Shown piece after piece: positions 24,480 to 35,500 of a DNA stretch of 64,000 bases. Source of the stretch: Portunus trituberculatus (Eukaryota; Arthropoda; Malacostraca; Decapoda; Portunidae); NCBI RefSeq assembly GCF_017591435.1, contig NC_059276.1, forward strand, positions 8,195,276 to 8,259,275. Direction: 5' to 3'. A model generated the notes under the pieces. The model made no database searches, had not been told where the DNA came from, and was given only the letters and a program-made list of their open reading frames with translations. The translations under genes were made by a program, and so were the position numbers. The stretch's first letter is position 1; each line of letters begins with the position of its first letter.

Positions 24480-24990
24480 CAATACAAATTTCAGATGTAT
24501 TAAAGAAGTACGTTACTCATCTTTTAGTAATAATTTTTTGGTGGTAGTAATGTGAAATAACAACCAAAATCTTTACTCCAAGGATCCATAAATCAGAGTT
24601 TATACAAAGCTCTTCTGACACCACAGAAAAAAACAGCACTCAGATAATTGACCCCATTGATACAAATATATTCATTTTTTTGTGTGCAGTTATGGGAAAA
24701 AAATAACCAAAATCTTTACTCCAAGGATCCATACATAGGAATATAAAATTAGAGTTTATACAAAGCTCTCCTGACACTATAGACAAACCAGCACTTGGAG
24801 AACAGATCATACTAATACAAATATGATTAATTTTTTTTTGTGGCAGTTATGAGAAAAAAACAACAACTGAAATCTTTACTCTAAGGATCCATACATAAGA
24901 ATATAAAATTAGAGTTTATACAAAGCTACCCTGACACCACCAACAAAGCAGCACTTGGAGAACAGATCCCACTGATATGAATATAAAGAA
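24480..24990. repeat. ~143-160-bp tandem triplication
   Basis: AATCTTTACTCCAAGGATCC begins copies at 24568, 24711 and 24871. Each is followed by ATAAAATTAGAGTTTATACAA (partly missing in the first), then CTGACACCAC, CAGCACTTGGAGAACAGAT and ACTGATACAAATAT. The second and third copies are most alike, so they probably arose last. Confidence 0.88.
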
Positions 24991-25365
24991 GCTTTGTGGT
25001 GAGCTGTTCTGTTTAAATTCCCTGCAGTGGTTCCTGTGAGCGTGTCTTATTGTGATGTCTGGAGAGCCTTGATGTTGATCGATACTCGCCAATCTTTCTC
25101 CTTCACTTGAAAGAATGTCGTGTTTCTCAAAAGACTTACGGAAACAAATATTTGGGCCATTTTTTGCAGGAGTGATAAAAAAGCATAATGAAATGATTAG
25201 ATGAATAAATAAGTGAATAAGTATATGAAATCAAATACGTGAATAAATAAGATATAAAATGACAAGAAAAATATAAAAAAGTAAAATAAAAGTGTATAAG
25301 GTAAAATAAATAAAACAAATGAATAAAGAATAACAATAAACAGAACATGATAGATAGAAAATTAA

Positions 25366-25368
<3 letters not shown>

Positions 25369-25442
<74 letters not shown>

Positions 25443-25488
25443 CACCTCAAAACAACTGGAACTGCGATTACTCAAAAAAAAAAAAAAA
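25369..25488. repeat. (CA)n array and A run
   Basis: About 35 perfect CA units (25369-25439), then 14 A at 25475-25488. Confidence 0.98.
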
Positions 25489-25764
25489 TAGACAAATGAC
25501 ATATAGAACAAGTCTTTGGCCATCCTCCCCGCCATCAACCCTAGAAAAAAAGGCGTAATGAAGTTAAAGGAGGAAGTTTTGCCGCAGAATAATTTGTCTG
25601 CATTGCCGTTAGTCATTTTTGTAAGCGGCGCGCGGCTCTTTGACGACAGGAGAGCTCTGTCTGCATGCCGGAGAAATTTTCCCTTTTTTCTCCTAAGCGA
25701 GGGTCTCGTGAGTAAAAAATAATTCACGATTATACGAAGGTAGAAATTTGAGATTAATTATGAT

Positions 25765-26149
25765 GATGACGATGAGGAAGAAGAGGGGGAAGAGGAGGAA
25801 GAGGAGGAAGCATCTCGTGACGAAGGAGAAGCAGGGGGAGGAAGAGGAACGAGAGGGGAGAGAGAGAGAAATGGACGCACAAGACTGGAAGAATATGGAA
25901 TTACGAACGTAGGAATTATTCTTATGGAGGAGAATGCGGTGAGAGGAAAGACAGATAGCATCGCAGACAAACACCAGGTCAATATATGATGATAGGAAAA
26001 AAGGAGATAAGATCGAGGGAAAGAGGAGGAGGAGGAGGAGCTCGAGGAGAAAGAACAGGAGGAGGAGGAGGAGGAGGAGGAGGAGGAGGAGGAGGAGGAT
26101 GAGCTGGAGGAGGAAGAACAGGAGGAGGAAGAGGAGGAGGAGGAGGAGT
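25765..26149. repeat. homopurine region with (GGA)n
   Basis: An A/G-only or nearly A/G strand with long GGA runs at 26022-26040, 26058-26098 and 26107-26149. Poly-Ser and poly-Pro minus-strand frames are compositional. Confidence 0.94.
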
Positions 26150-26199
26150 AAAGTGGTGATGGTGGTGGTTGAGGCGGAGGCGGCTGGGCCAGGCTGAGT

Positions 26200-26747
26200 C
26201 GAGAGGAGAGACCATCGTCAGTGTCCGCCTGACTTCCGTGGAGGGAAGACGTATCGTTCCTGAGCTCCAAGTGTTGGCGTCCTTCAAACCTCCCTTCCCA
26301 GCCCTCACCACCTCCTGCCATGACCGCACCAGAGTACGTGAAGAACAAGCGGCCGAGTGTGTGGGTCCCGAGACAACTTGCCGTGCTTGTAACACACTAA
26401 CTAGCAAACTTGGAACTTCTTTCGACCGCCTCTTGTAAAACTCGCAAAGAACAGTGAGGATAAGAACCACGACACATTGCACTTCTCAGAAACTCGTCAA
26501 CTTAACCCTGAAACTAAAGATAGAAACGCACTGCTCTTAACCTTCAGCAAAACGCTTCGCTATTCTTTTCCCCTTCGTCAGGACGCAGAAGGAGGAAGAG
26601 GAGAGCACTGAAGGAAGGTGTCAGTCAGTGTTAAAGGGTCCAGTATCACCTCCACATCCGCCTCTCTCTCTGCTACACAGATCCTCCTTATCCCGTCACC
26701 CCTTCACGCCCCAAACACAAGACAACAGGACAGGAAGCGGGGTGAGT
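26200..26747 (+). promoter_or_regulatory. GC-richer island with overlapping initiator motifs and a donor-like GTGAGT
   Basis: GC and CpG content rise here relative to the neighbours. TCAGTCAGT at 26621-26629 contains two copies of TCAGT, the arthropod initiator core. GGGGTGAGT at 26739-26747 is close to a consensus 5' splice site, with the cut expected before 26742. A first exon of about 115-120 nt is conceivable. There is no TATA box, no clear downstream element and no recognised coding exon, so this is a weak proposal. Confidence 0.25.
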
Positions 26748-27235
26748 AAAAAGTTACCTCGCTCTCTCACCTCCGCCTAACTTCCCTGCGTCGCGAGTCA
26801 CACCAAACATTACTTTCCCTCAAGATTTCTTTCCTCTCATCGAAATTTCATACATGGACATGGCGGATTCTCTGGTTCCTGTTTTTCTTTAGGTTTTCCT
26901 TCGTTTTTTTTCTATCCTCATTCATGTCTTTTGTTTTTCTATCTAATATTCGCGGTAAATGTGTGTTGTTTTTCATGAACGTTCTCATTACCAGGTGTTC
27001 GTATTCGTGATTACAGGTGAGAATTAGTGTGGGAACAGACAGGTAGGATTCACGGCAAAACTTAAATATTTAATCCCTTCCGAAGATAAATTTTACAGGA
27101 GAGATAAAGATTGATCCAAAAGTGTCCCTACCAATCCATACTTTGCCCATTAACTAATGCTTCAAGTTTACACCACCTCCTGCACACTTTTATGGGTAAA
27201 CTTACATTTCTTAGGAAACGAATGAGTGTTTAGTT

Positions 27236-27430
27236 CATTGCTGTCTTTGTCTATTTATCTATCAGTCAACCTATCCATCTATCTCTTTATCTATCTACCA
27301 CTAAATATCTATGTACCTATTCATCCATTACCTGTACCAAGCTATCTATCTTATATATTATTTTTACCAAGTTTCTCTGTATCTATACCGTCTGTCTGTG
27401 TACCAACCAACTAGTCCATCTATATACGTT
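27236..27430. repeat. degenerate CTAT/CTAC tetranucleotide tract
   Basis: Imperfect TCTATCTATC and CTATCCATC units directly precede the 5S-like sequence. Confidence 0.75.
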
Positions 27431-27540
27431 CATCCCCACCAATTCACCTCTTCTCGTCCGATCAGCGAAGTTAAGCAACACTTGGTCTGGTTAGGACTTG
27501 GAAGGGTGACCGCCTTGGAGCACCGGGCCTTGTTGGCATT
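27421..27540 (+). pseudogene. 5S rRNA-like sequence with downstream T-run
   Basis: From TTCTCGTCCGATCAGCGAAG (27451-27470) through TTAAGCAAC, GGTTAGGACTTGGAAGGGTG, ACCGCCTTGGAGCACCGGG and TTGTTGGC (27531-27538), the sequence follows eukaryotic 5S rRNA from about residue 30 to the 3' end. Upstream, ACGTTCATCCCCACCAATTC aligns more loosely to the 5' part, giving the expected total of about 120 nt. Both main blocks of the internal control region (A box and C box) are nearly intact. A run of six T at 27546-27551 could terminate Pol III. The 5' terminal stem half is eroded (TATATAC) and several conserved bases are changed, so a pseudogene or 5S-derived retroposon is likelier than a working gene. 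Confidence 0.85.
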
Positions 27541-27551
27541 CCATATTTTTT

Positions 27552-29060
27552 CCCTTATATATTAATTGGCCTACCTTCATAGGATTCAAGTATACTATAA
27601 GGCTTCTGAACCTCCTTTTGGTGCTAATTGAGCCTCCTTTAACCTCTAGTGGCGCATAAAGGCTTTGCTAAGGCTTGTGGTAATCGGAAGCTTGGAAATA
27701 AAAAGGTGTTTAATTCAATTCTCGGCGTAAGAAATAGAAAAGGTCAAAATGTGTGAGGCTGCTAAGAATCAATTTATTGGTGGTGTCACGTATATCTAAA
27801 GTTCAATTATTATCTAGTAACAGGACTCTCTTCACCATTCCTTCCTTACTGCTTCTTCACTTTTTTTTCTTCAATTTTTACTCCTTTTCTTCTACACGTT
27901 CTTGATCTGCTTCTTTCGTCTAATAATTCCTCTTGTCTTTATGTCTTTCATTTTATTCTTTCGTTTTCTTCTACATTTCGTTTCCTTCTATACTGAACTA
28001 GTCGCTAAGGTCTTACGAGTTTCATCTAAATAATACACGATATAAGATTTCGAAGAGAAGAAGGTGGTGGAAAAGGAGGAGGAGGAAGGGGAGGAGGAGG
28101 AGGAGCCAGATGAAAAGAGGACAGGGATTTGTACAGATTCAATATTTCTTAAGATTCTCCAAAGTCTCTCTCTTTTCTTGGTTGGGTTCTTTTGTTTAAC
28201 TTCTCAGTGTCATTCCCTTTGTTCTTTCATTATTTTCCTTGTATGCTAACTGAGATATTTTGCCGTATTTTCTTGTCTTACCAGAGTTCCTTTTTTGCAC
28301 CTTTATATTTGGAAAATTTTACGTTTTTTCTTTTATTTAGAGTCAACCCATTTTTATTTTCATTAACCTTTCTGAAGCATAAATATATATACAATACATA
28401 CATACATATACAATTACAACATCATTCAGTAAATCATTCAAATAAAACAAACAGCAAAAATATCATCACAAGGACAGATTATCATAATAAACTTGGCATT
28501 TTGTGGATTTAATGGATTCCGAATGGGCTGATCTCGCACCTTGTCACGTCCATGCCATGATGTGTATAATGAAGGAGCCTCGCCTGCTCTCCACTGTGAT
28601 TCCCGTACATTATTTACACACAAAGCAGGAATTGAACTAAACCGCTTATTCCATGAGCAATAATTCCTACACTCCTCCAACTCACAATAAAAACGGAGAG
28701 AATTAGAGGAATCATCACAGCCTCATAACAGCAGAAGGAGACTTGACTGGAAGCTTCAAGAGAATAAAAACTTCATTGAATTTATGTAGTCGTGCTGGCA
28801 AGGCTCTCCATTAACGGCTCTGCTTTCACTGGTACCTCGACAACTGCTGGTTCTTAACGGTGGGGGTCTTAACGGGGAGGTTCTAACAATCCTTACGATC
28901 CTTTCTATATTTACGACGCTTCCCTATTATCGGCGGGACTCTCAATAACACGTGCAGCGCTACTGGGAGTGACGGCTGACGGCTCAAAGCTCTGCAGTAA
29001 TTCTTATACCAGAGGAATCACGGTTTTAAGTGGTGGGGCTGTGAGTGCTGTGGTACAGGT
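27552..29060. other. unique interval, nothing recognised
   Basis: Contains a short GGA-rich stretch (28070-28105) and T-rich stretches. 28628-28641 has a weak B-box-like GTTCAATTCC on the minus strand without an A box. No gene seen. Confidence 0.5.
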
Positions 29061-29064
29061 GGGT

Positions 29065-29065
<1 letters not shown>

Positions 29066-29122
<57 letters not shown>
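29066..29122. repeat. (GT)n microsatellite
   Basis: About 28 GT units. Confidence 0.97.
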
Positions 29123-29123
<1 letters not shown>

Positions 29124-29548
29124 GTACGAAAGGGAGAGAGTGGTAGGAAGATTGGGGTATGAATGTTACAGTAGATGAATTAGGGAGATAGGTTTGGTTA
29201 GGTTACGTTATGCTCTTCCCCTCCTTCTCCTCCTCCTTGCTTTTCCTTTACTATCCCTTTTCTCTAGCCTTAGTTTATATTGAGTAGACCACAAATAGCC
29301 TAATAAGGGCCAGTAGGCTGTGCTGTTTGCTCCTCCTTTGCATAGCTTTGTATTCCTCCTACTCCTTATCATCATCAGCCTTCATCATTTCAACTCCATT
29401 TCCGGAACTCAGCCAGTCTATTCGGTTATATCAATGAAAACCTCAAGTCTCACGGCCTAGTCTTCGTGCTTTTGTCGACATTCTAAACCACCTTTATAAG
29501 TACCGTTCATCTATCCACTGGCCACGTAACATGTCCGGTACAGGTTCA

Positions 29549-29662
29549 CCTAACCTAACCTATCCTAACCTAAACGTAGCCTTAACCTTAACCTATCCTC
29601 ACCTAACCTAACCTAACCTAACTTAACCTATCCTATCCTAAACTAACCTATCCTAACCTAAA
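29549..29662 (-). repeat. interstitial telomere-type (TTAGG)n array, degenerate
   Basis: The plus strand shows CCTAA units with ATCCT, CTTAA and CACCT variants. Read on the minus strand this is TTAGG, the arthropod telomere repeat. A short fragment in the opposite direction (GGTTTGGTTAGGTTACG) lies at about 29191-29207. Confidence 0.85.
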
Positions 29663-30084
29663 GTGATTAACAAGTACACAATAATGCACAGGTAGGCGGT
29701 GAGTTCCTGGAAAGAGCGGCACAGGTGAGTTTCTTGCGACATTAATTGAGGTTTTAGGGAGCATCAGTCTTTGTCATCATCGTGTACTTACCTTCACCGG
29801 AGTGGCGGGCTGTAGCTTCCAATTACGTCGCAGGTGAGGAGCGGGTACGGCACAGCGAAGAGGAAGGTTGGCATCATTAAAAATTACGTTTGGGAAGGCG
29901 ATAAAAACACCAATTTCCCGAATGGTGTAACTCGTTCCCTCCCCAGCGTTCCCTCCCCGGTTGTGATTAATGGCTTAAGTCCGGGTTATCAGGCTGTAAT
30001 GGAAAACACATATGTCTTCTTTTCACAGCCACACGTGCCATCCCTTGCCTGCGAAGGTTTAACGCCACTCAACAACAGGGTAAG

Positions 30085-30490
30085 GCGGGAATGAACGATA
30101 CTTCAAAGCTGTTCCTAGTCCTGTGTTGATAGTGGAGAGCCATAATGAAGTGTATAGATTCTTATCCTTCTCCACGAGTCTCACGCCAAACACTCAATGC
30201 GCTTCCGTGCTCGATATTTCATGCTGCAAACGGTACCTCTAAAGCTTTCCTTCTCTCAATAGTGCCACAGTGAAGAGTACAACGTTCTTATGCGCTAAAA
30301 TTTACTACCATAATAAGTATTTCACGCAACAAACGATGCCTCAAATTCCTTCCCTTTCCTCATTGATTCTGCAGCAATACTGAAAAGTACGACCTTCTTA
30401 TCCCAAATTGAAATGGACGAACGCATTGCACAGACACGATTGATATCTATTGTCACAAATGATGCTAGAAAAAACGTTCCCTCTCTTAGA
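30085..30490. repeat. ~110-126-bp degenerate tandem array
   Basis: TGAAGTGTATAGATTCTTAT, TGAAGAGTACAACGTTCTTA and TGAAAAGTACGACCTTCTTA begin at 30145, 30271 and 30381. Before and between them lie diverged copies of an AACGATGCCTCAAA..TTCC block (about 30095, 30227, 30335 and 30460). Three to four units in all. Confidence 0.75.
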
Positions 30491-30636
30491 AGCGTATGGA
30501 TAATGCATCACGTTTGTCCAAAGCAAGACCTTAACCTTGTGTTGGAATGGACTTGAAGCGTGTTCACTGTTCACATTCTTCCTACATGCATATTTCAATT
30601 TACGCACCACATACTTTTTTAATGATTTTTTAGGAT

Positions 30637-30640
<4 letters not shown>

Positions 30641-30706
<66 letters not shown>
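30641..30706. repeat. (GA)n microsatellite
   Basis: About 33 perfect GA units. Confidence 0.98.
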
Positions 30707-30708
<2 letters not shown>

Positions 30709-30709
30709 T

Positions 30710-32630
30710 TCCTGTAGCAACACACCCTCCTTGTCTTAACCTACAGTCTCACACCGCACACTGCAATTCCCCGATAGACACTTTGCGGGACATAATCAAG
30801 GTGCATAATGTTTCGTAACTTTGAGTACTATTTCAAGACACGAAGGGAGTTTATACAGCACGGAAAGTCGTATTTCATTCTTTTTCGCTACTTCTTTCTT
30901 AGATCCATATGATGTTCAGCGAAAAAAATATTTCTTCTTTTACGTAGCATTTCAGATTGTTAGTGGTTTATGTGATTCATCTCTTTTCGTGTCTTTTCTC
31001 TAAGTGTTCCTCTACAACTAAGGGAAATAAGAGAAAAAAAGTACCTTGAGATCTATTCGGAAGCAAGCATGAATGTGGAATCAGTGTACATAGCGTGGTT
31101 TTCATATTTCTTCGTTGCGTTCATTACGGTTCCAGCCACAAGGTTCCTGGCGAGGCGAGGGGAAATCAAAGGTAGCCAGCGAGCTTCCCCTCCAATCAGT
31201 ATCACGGCACAAGCGTCCTTCATAATTCATCCCAAGATGGATCTAAAACTTACATCACAAGGGCCACCTGGAACTGTGAGAGAAAACGGGACACCACACC
31301 TCTATAATAATTCACCCACATTTCTTTCCCCCAAGTCGAGATACGAGTCAGGAGCGTATTGGAGGTGTAAAAAGATAATAAGAAAACTCACACTGGCTTA
31401 AAATATCGAGGCAATATACAATTTCTACCTGTCGTTCCTAGCATTGCGTAGTTCATGGCTTTACGATTTATCTGTAAATATCCACAGCCAGCGCTCCCTC
31501 CTGCTCCCTCAGAGAATTGAGTTGCTGTGCCCCTAAAATATTGCCATTACACTTTGAAAGAGTTACCGTCCCCTCCAAATAAAACTTAAAGGAACGTCGG
31601 AAAGTAAGGGAAGCTGCAAGAAGCCTTCCACTTCACCTATCCTACACGTGGAGGTTTTGGTATAAAGTATGCTTATGTTATGTTTTAAATTTAGACTCTA
31701 GTTGTAGTTGTAGCGTAAGTCCATATCATCGCAGCACATATACCTCAATAGTTTAAGTTTTTGATGATGTTTGTGTAAGTCTCTTTGTTTTAAGATATTA
31801 GTAAATCAAATTTAAACAGTAAGCCTTCCCTGTTTATTAAGTTTTATCGTCTTTCAGGCATGTTTCCTTATGATTAGTATCCTTACCTCACATTCGAAAT
31901 AAATCATTGAAACTAGGGAACATAAGTAAAATAAAGGAGGCGGAAAGAAATCATTAGTCACTGTGGAAAGCATATTCATATCACGTGTCATTCTTCTTCA
32001 TAAAGATAAGTAATGTTCTAAAGCTCCTAAATGGTTAGTATTCCTACAGATAATGAGGTTTAACTAGAAAAGCTCAACTACCTAAGAGATATTACCCTTC
32101 CTTAACCATAAAGAAGAGAGTTACCACCACTGCAGAAACGTTACCACCCACAGAACATTATGGCATATCCACAAAACTAACTGTAACTTGCTGTAACTTA
32201 AAGGTGATCATTCCTAACTCCCCATTACATGAATAAAAGAGAGAGAGAGAGAAAGAAAATCGAAAACAAAGCAGAGCAACAGTGACCAGTCTACACCAGA
32301 AAAGCAAACCTTCCCGTAAAAAAATCCCTGCCAGAAACAAAGATACAGAAAGAAAAGTTTTGTTCCCAAGAAAAAAAAAATAAATCCAAGGAAAAAGAAA
32401 ATATGAATCCGTCGTAAAAAGATTGAGCTAAAGGAGAGAGGAAAAAAAGTGGACCCTAGGAATGTAACAGAGAATGAGGCAGTAAATATAAGAAGAATGG
32501 AAGGCAGTCGAACAAAGCAACAGATGGGATGGTGTATTCTCGTCACAAACGCGTCATAGAGATGGAATTAAAACAGTGAAGTGAGGTGAAAATAATTCTT
32601 CCGGCCTATTTCATCTACATTACGAAAAAT
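30710..32630. other. unique interval with an unassigned 110-codon frame
   Basis: An ATG-started plus-strand frame at 31069-31401 has a hydrophobic N-terminal stretch (VYIAWFSYFFVAFITVPATR) followed by a polar tail. I recognise no family, and a Pro/Ser-rich C-terminus with no conserved motif argues against a real exon. The rest is AT-rich, with nothing recognised. Confidence 0.3.
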
Positions 32631-32854
<224 letters not shown>

Positions 32855-33064
32855 GGTCGAAAGTCATTGTTCTCATCCTCTCATCTAGGTCCACTCCTTT
32901 GTTTTGTGAGGAAAATGGAGGGCGATGCTGTGTAGAAAAGCACCGTCAGAATGCGGCAGGCGTCTCTAGAAGGGGCTAAGAGTTCGCTTGAAAAATGCAG
33001 CTGTCAACATGGCTAATGACGAACGTGTGAGAGCAAGCAATGGTAAGACAGTAATGTATACGGT

Positions 33065-33298
33065 TGCTTCTACTAATACAACGACTACTTCTACTACTAC
33101 TATTACTATTGATACTACTACAATGAACGAGATAGCAATGAACATGTGAAGCAGGAATATTTGTAATTTCTATATTTACAAAAACAATAACACCACCACC
33201 ACCACAACAACAACAACAACGACAACACCATCATCAACAACATCATCAACAACAACAACAACAATAACAACAACATCAACATCAACAACAACATTCTT
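33065..33298. repeat. CTA, CAC and CAA trinucleotide tracts
   Basis: Short CTA array (33076-33122), then CAC passing to CAA with CAT variants (33187-33292). Confidence 0.92.
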
Positions 33299-33371
33299 CC
33301 ACAGGTAGTATGTGAAACTTTCCTCCTTCACCTGAGTACCTTACTTGTAAAAGGCAACCAAAGTCTTTAAT

Positions 33372-33374
<3 letters not shown>

Positions 33375-33465
<91 letters not shown>

Positions 33466-33555
33466 CTACTTTTATGTCATCAGTATATAAACGAATTTAC
33501 GAAAAAGAAAGAAAAGAAAAGCATGGAAAGACTGAAAGAAAAGAAAATATAACAG

Positions 33556-33601
<46 letters not shown>
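33375..33601. repeat. (GA)n and (CT)n microsatellites
   Basis: About 44 GA units at 33375-33462 and about 21 CT units at 33559-33601, in inverted relation with a 96-bp spacer. Confidence 0.97.
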
Positions 33602-33602
<1 letters not shown>

Positions 33603-33779
33603 AGCCGCTAAAATACGTTAGATTATCAGATTTTTGCGGTGAAATTATAGAAGTGTTTATGTCGAGAACTTTAGCCTTGTGTCTCCTTACTCGGTACTGC
33701 AAGAAAAGCCAGAAAAGGAGACACTCTTTATGTAAACCTGCCACTCTCTGACCCTAGCGAGGAAGAAAGAGTAGTAATG

Positions 33780-33803
33780 GTTGTAGTTGTAGTAGTAGTA
33801 GTC

Positions 33804-33863
<60 letters not shown>

Positions 33864-33880
33864 ATAGTAGTAGTAGTAGT
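33780..33880. repeat. (GTA)n microsatellite
   Basis: About 30 AGT/GTA units with single GTC, GTT and AAT variants. The poly-Tyr frame on the minus strand is its translation. Confidence 0.97.
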
Positions 33881-34315
33881 GACAGTATAGAAAGTACATG
33901 AAATGAAGAAAAAGAAGCGAAATAATAAGAAAAAAAACAGAAGGAACTTGGATTAGGGAAAAAAATACGAATTCTTTTAAAATCCGAGATAAGTCAGAAA
34001 AATTAAACATAATTAAACATCTGAAAAAAAGATAAGCTGAAAAAACAGCAAAAAACCTGAATTAGAGCAAGATAAGAGACAGGAGAGAGAGAAAGTGAAG
34101 GAGAGAGAGAAAGAAAGAGAAAGAGAGAGGAAAAAAATCTGCACTGCACGAATATGGACAACAAAAAAACAAGAAGCCTAATAAATAACCTTGTATTACC
34201 TGTATTTGTGCATACAGAAACATACTGTACATACCCCAGCCGCCTCGTGTGTGCTGTTTAACTTTTAACTTCGACTCGGCCCAAGAAATACTGCTCGCAA
34301 ATTATAGGAAAGTGG

Positions 34316-34318
<3 letters not shown>

Positions 34319-34385
<67 letters not shown>

Positions 34386-34428
34386 ACACTTGAGGCAAAA
34401 TTCCAGAGACTTGACTTAAACATATGTA

Positions 34429-34508
<80 letters not shown>
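34319..34508. repeat. (GA)n and (GT)n microsatellites
   Basis: GA at 34319-34380 and GT at 34431-34508. Confidence 0.97.
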
Positions 34509-34511
<3 letters not shown>

Positions 34512-35156
34512 TTAGAGAAAGTTTACATGCAAATTTATATTCTTGACCTGACCTGTAAAACTTTCTCTCATGGGGGGTTGAAAATACACTATAAAAACAT
34601 CTCTAGTCTTTTTTCTCTTTTCCACAACGCTCCTGCCTCCCTCAATTCCCTGTTCCCACAAGTCCTTTCTCACAACCTTACCACACTACTCCCACTCCCA
34701 CACCACGGAGAAAGCATCAATATTATTTAATACTCTGCTGTCTAGGTTATTTTCAAATGCCACAAATGATAAGCCGGATATCCATGCATTTTCATAGATT
34801 AGGTTTAGTTAAGTTGGATTTGTTTAAGTTTAATCTGATGGAGTGAATTTTTTAAGCTATTAGAACGATGCGTAAATTAATGCTATAACTTTCTGTAGGG
34901 ATTGTTAAAAGTTATTGTTATTCGCTGATATATTTAAGAATTTTGCCTCAATGTTCTCGGTTATTTTGTTTTCATTGGCTGGAAAGCTTTTGATATGTAG
35001 AAAACGTTATCATTTACTTTCTATCTTGTTTGCCATTATACTATTTTGCAATCAGTCTAGAAGCAAATGTATACACGTTCAAGTCCTCTGGCACTCCCTC
35101 CCTTTTCCCTTGTCAGTCGTCCCTTCATCATTCTCTTTCTTCCTTCCTTTAACCGA

Positions 35157-35500
35157 CCCTATCTATCCTTCTTTCCCCTACTCATTCCCTTTTGCCGTAC
35201 CTCCTATCCCTCTACTGCTCTTTCAAACTAAACCTTCCCCTAACCTAACCTAACTTAACCTAACCTAACCTCACCTGACCTAACCTGACCTAACCTCACC
35301 TTACCTAACCTAACCTAACCTAACCTAACCTAACCTAACCTAACCTAACCAAAGTTAACCTAACCTAACTTAACCAAATCTTAACCTAACCAAGCCTAAC
35401 CTAACCTAACCTACCACTATCCCTCTTTTCCCTACTCATCCCCCTTTTGTAGTACCCCCTATCCATCTACAGCTCTCTCAAACTATACCTTCCCTTACTG
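35157..35500 (-). repeat. (TTAGG)n array bracketed by a direct duplication
   Basis: A telomere-type CCTAA array (35239-35412; TTAGG on the minus strand) contains a long perfect core (about 35300-35350) and CACCT/GACCT/CTTAA variants. The ~83 bp to its left (35157-35240) and the ~85 bp to its right (35413-35500) are diverged copies of each other. Both contain the order CTTTTCCC, TACTCATTCCC, CCCTATC, TCTACTGCTCT, CAAACTA and ACCTTCCC. The array therefore lies inside or at the junction of a tandem duplication. Confidence 0.88.

Noticed and set aside
28628..28641. Possible tRNA or SINE from a B-box-like GTTCAATTCC on the minus strand
   Set aside because: Two mismatches to the B box and no A box at a suitable distance; no tRNA fold apparent.
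33687..34010. Poly-Tyr protein on the minus strand
   Set aside because: Translation of the GTA array.
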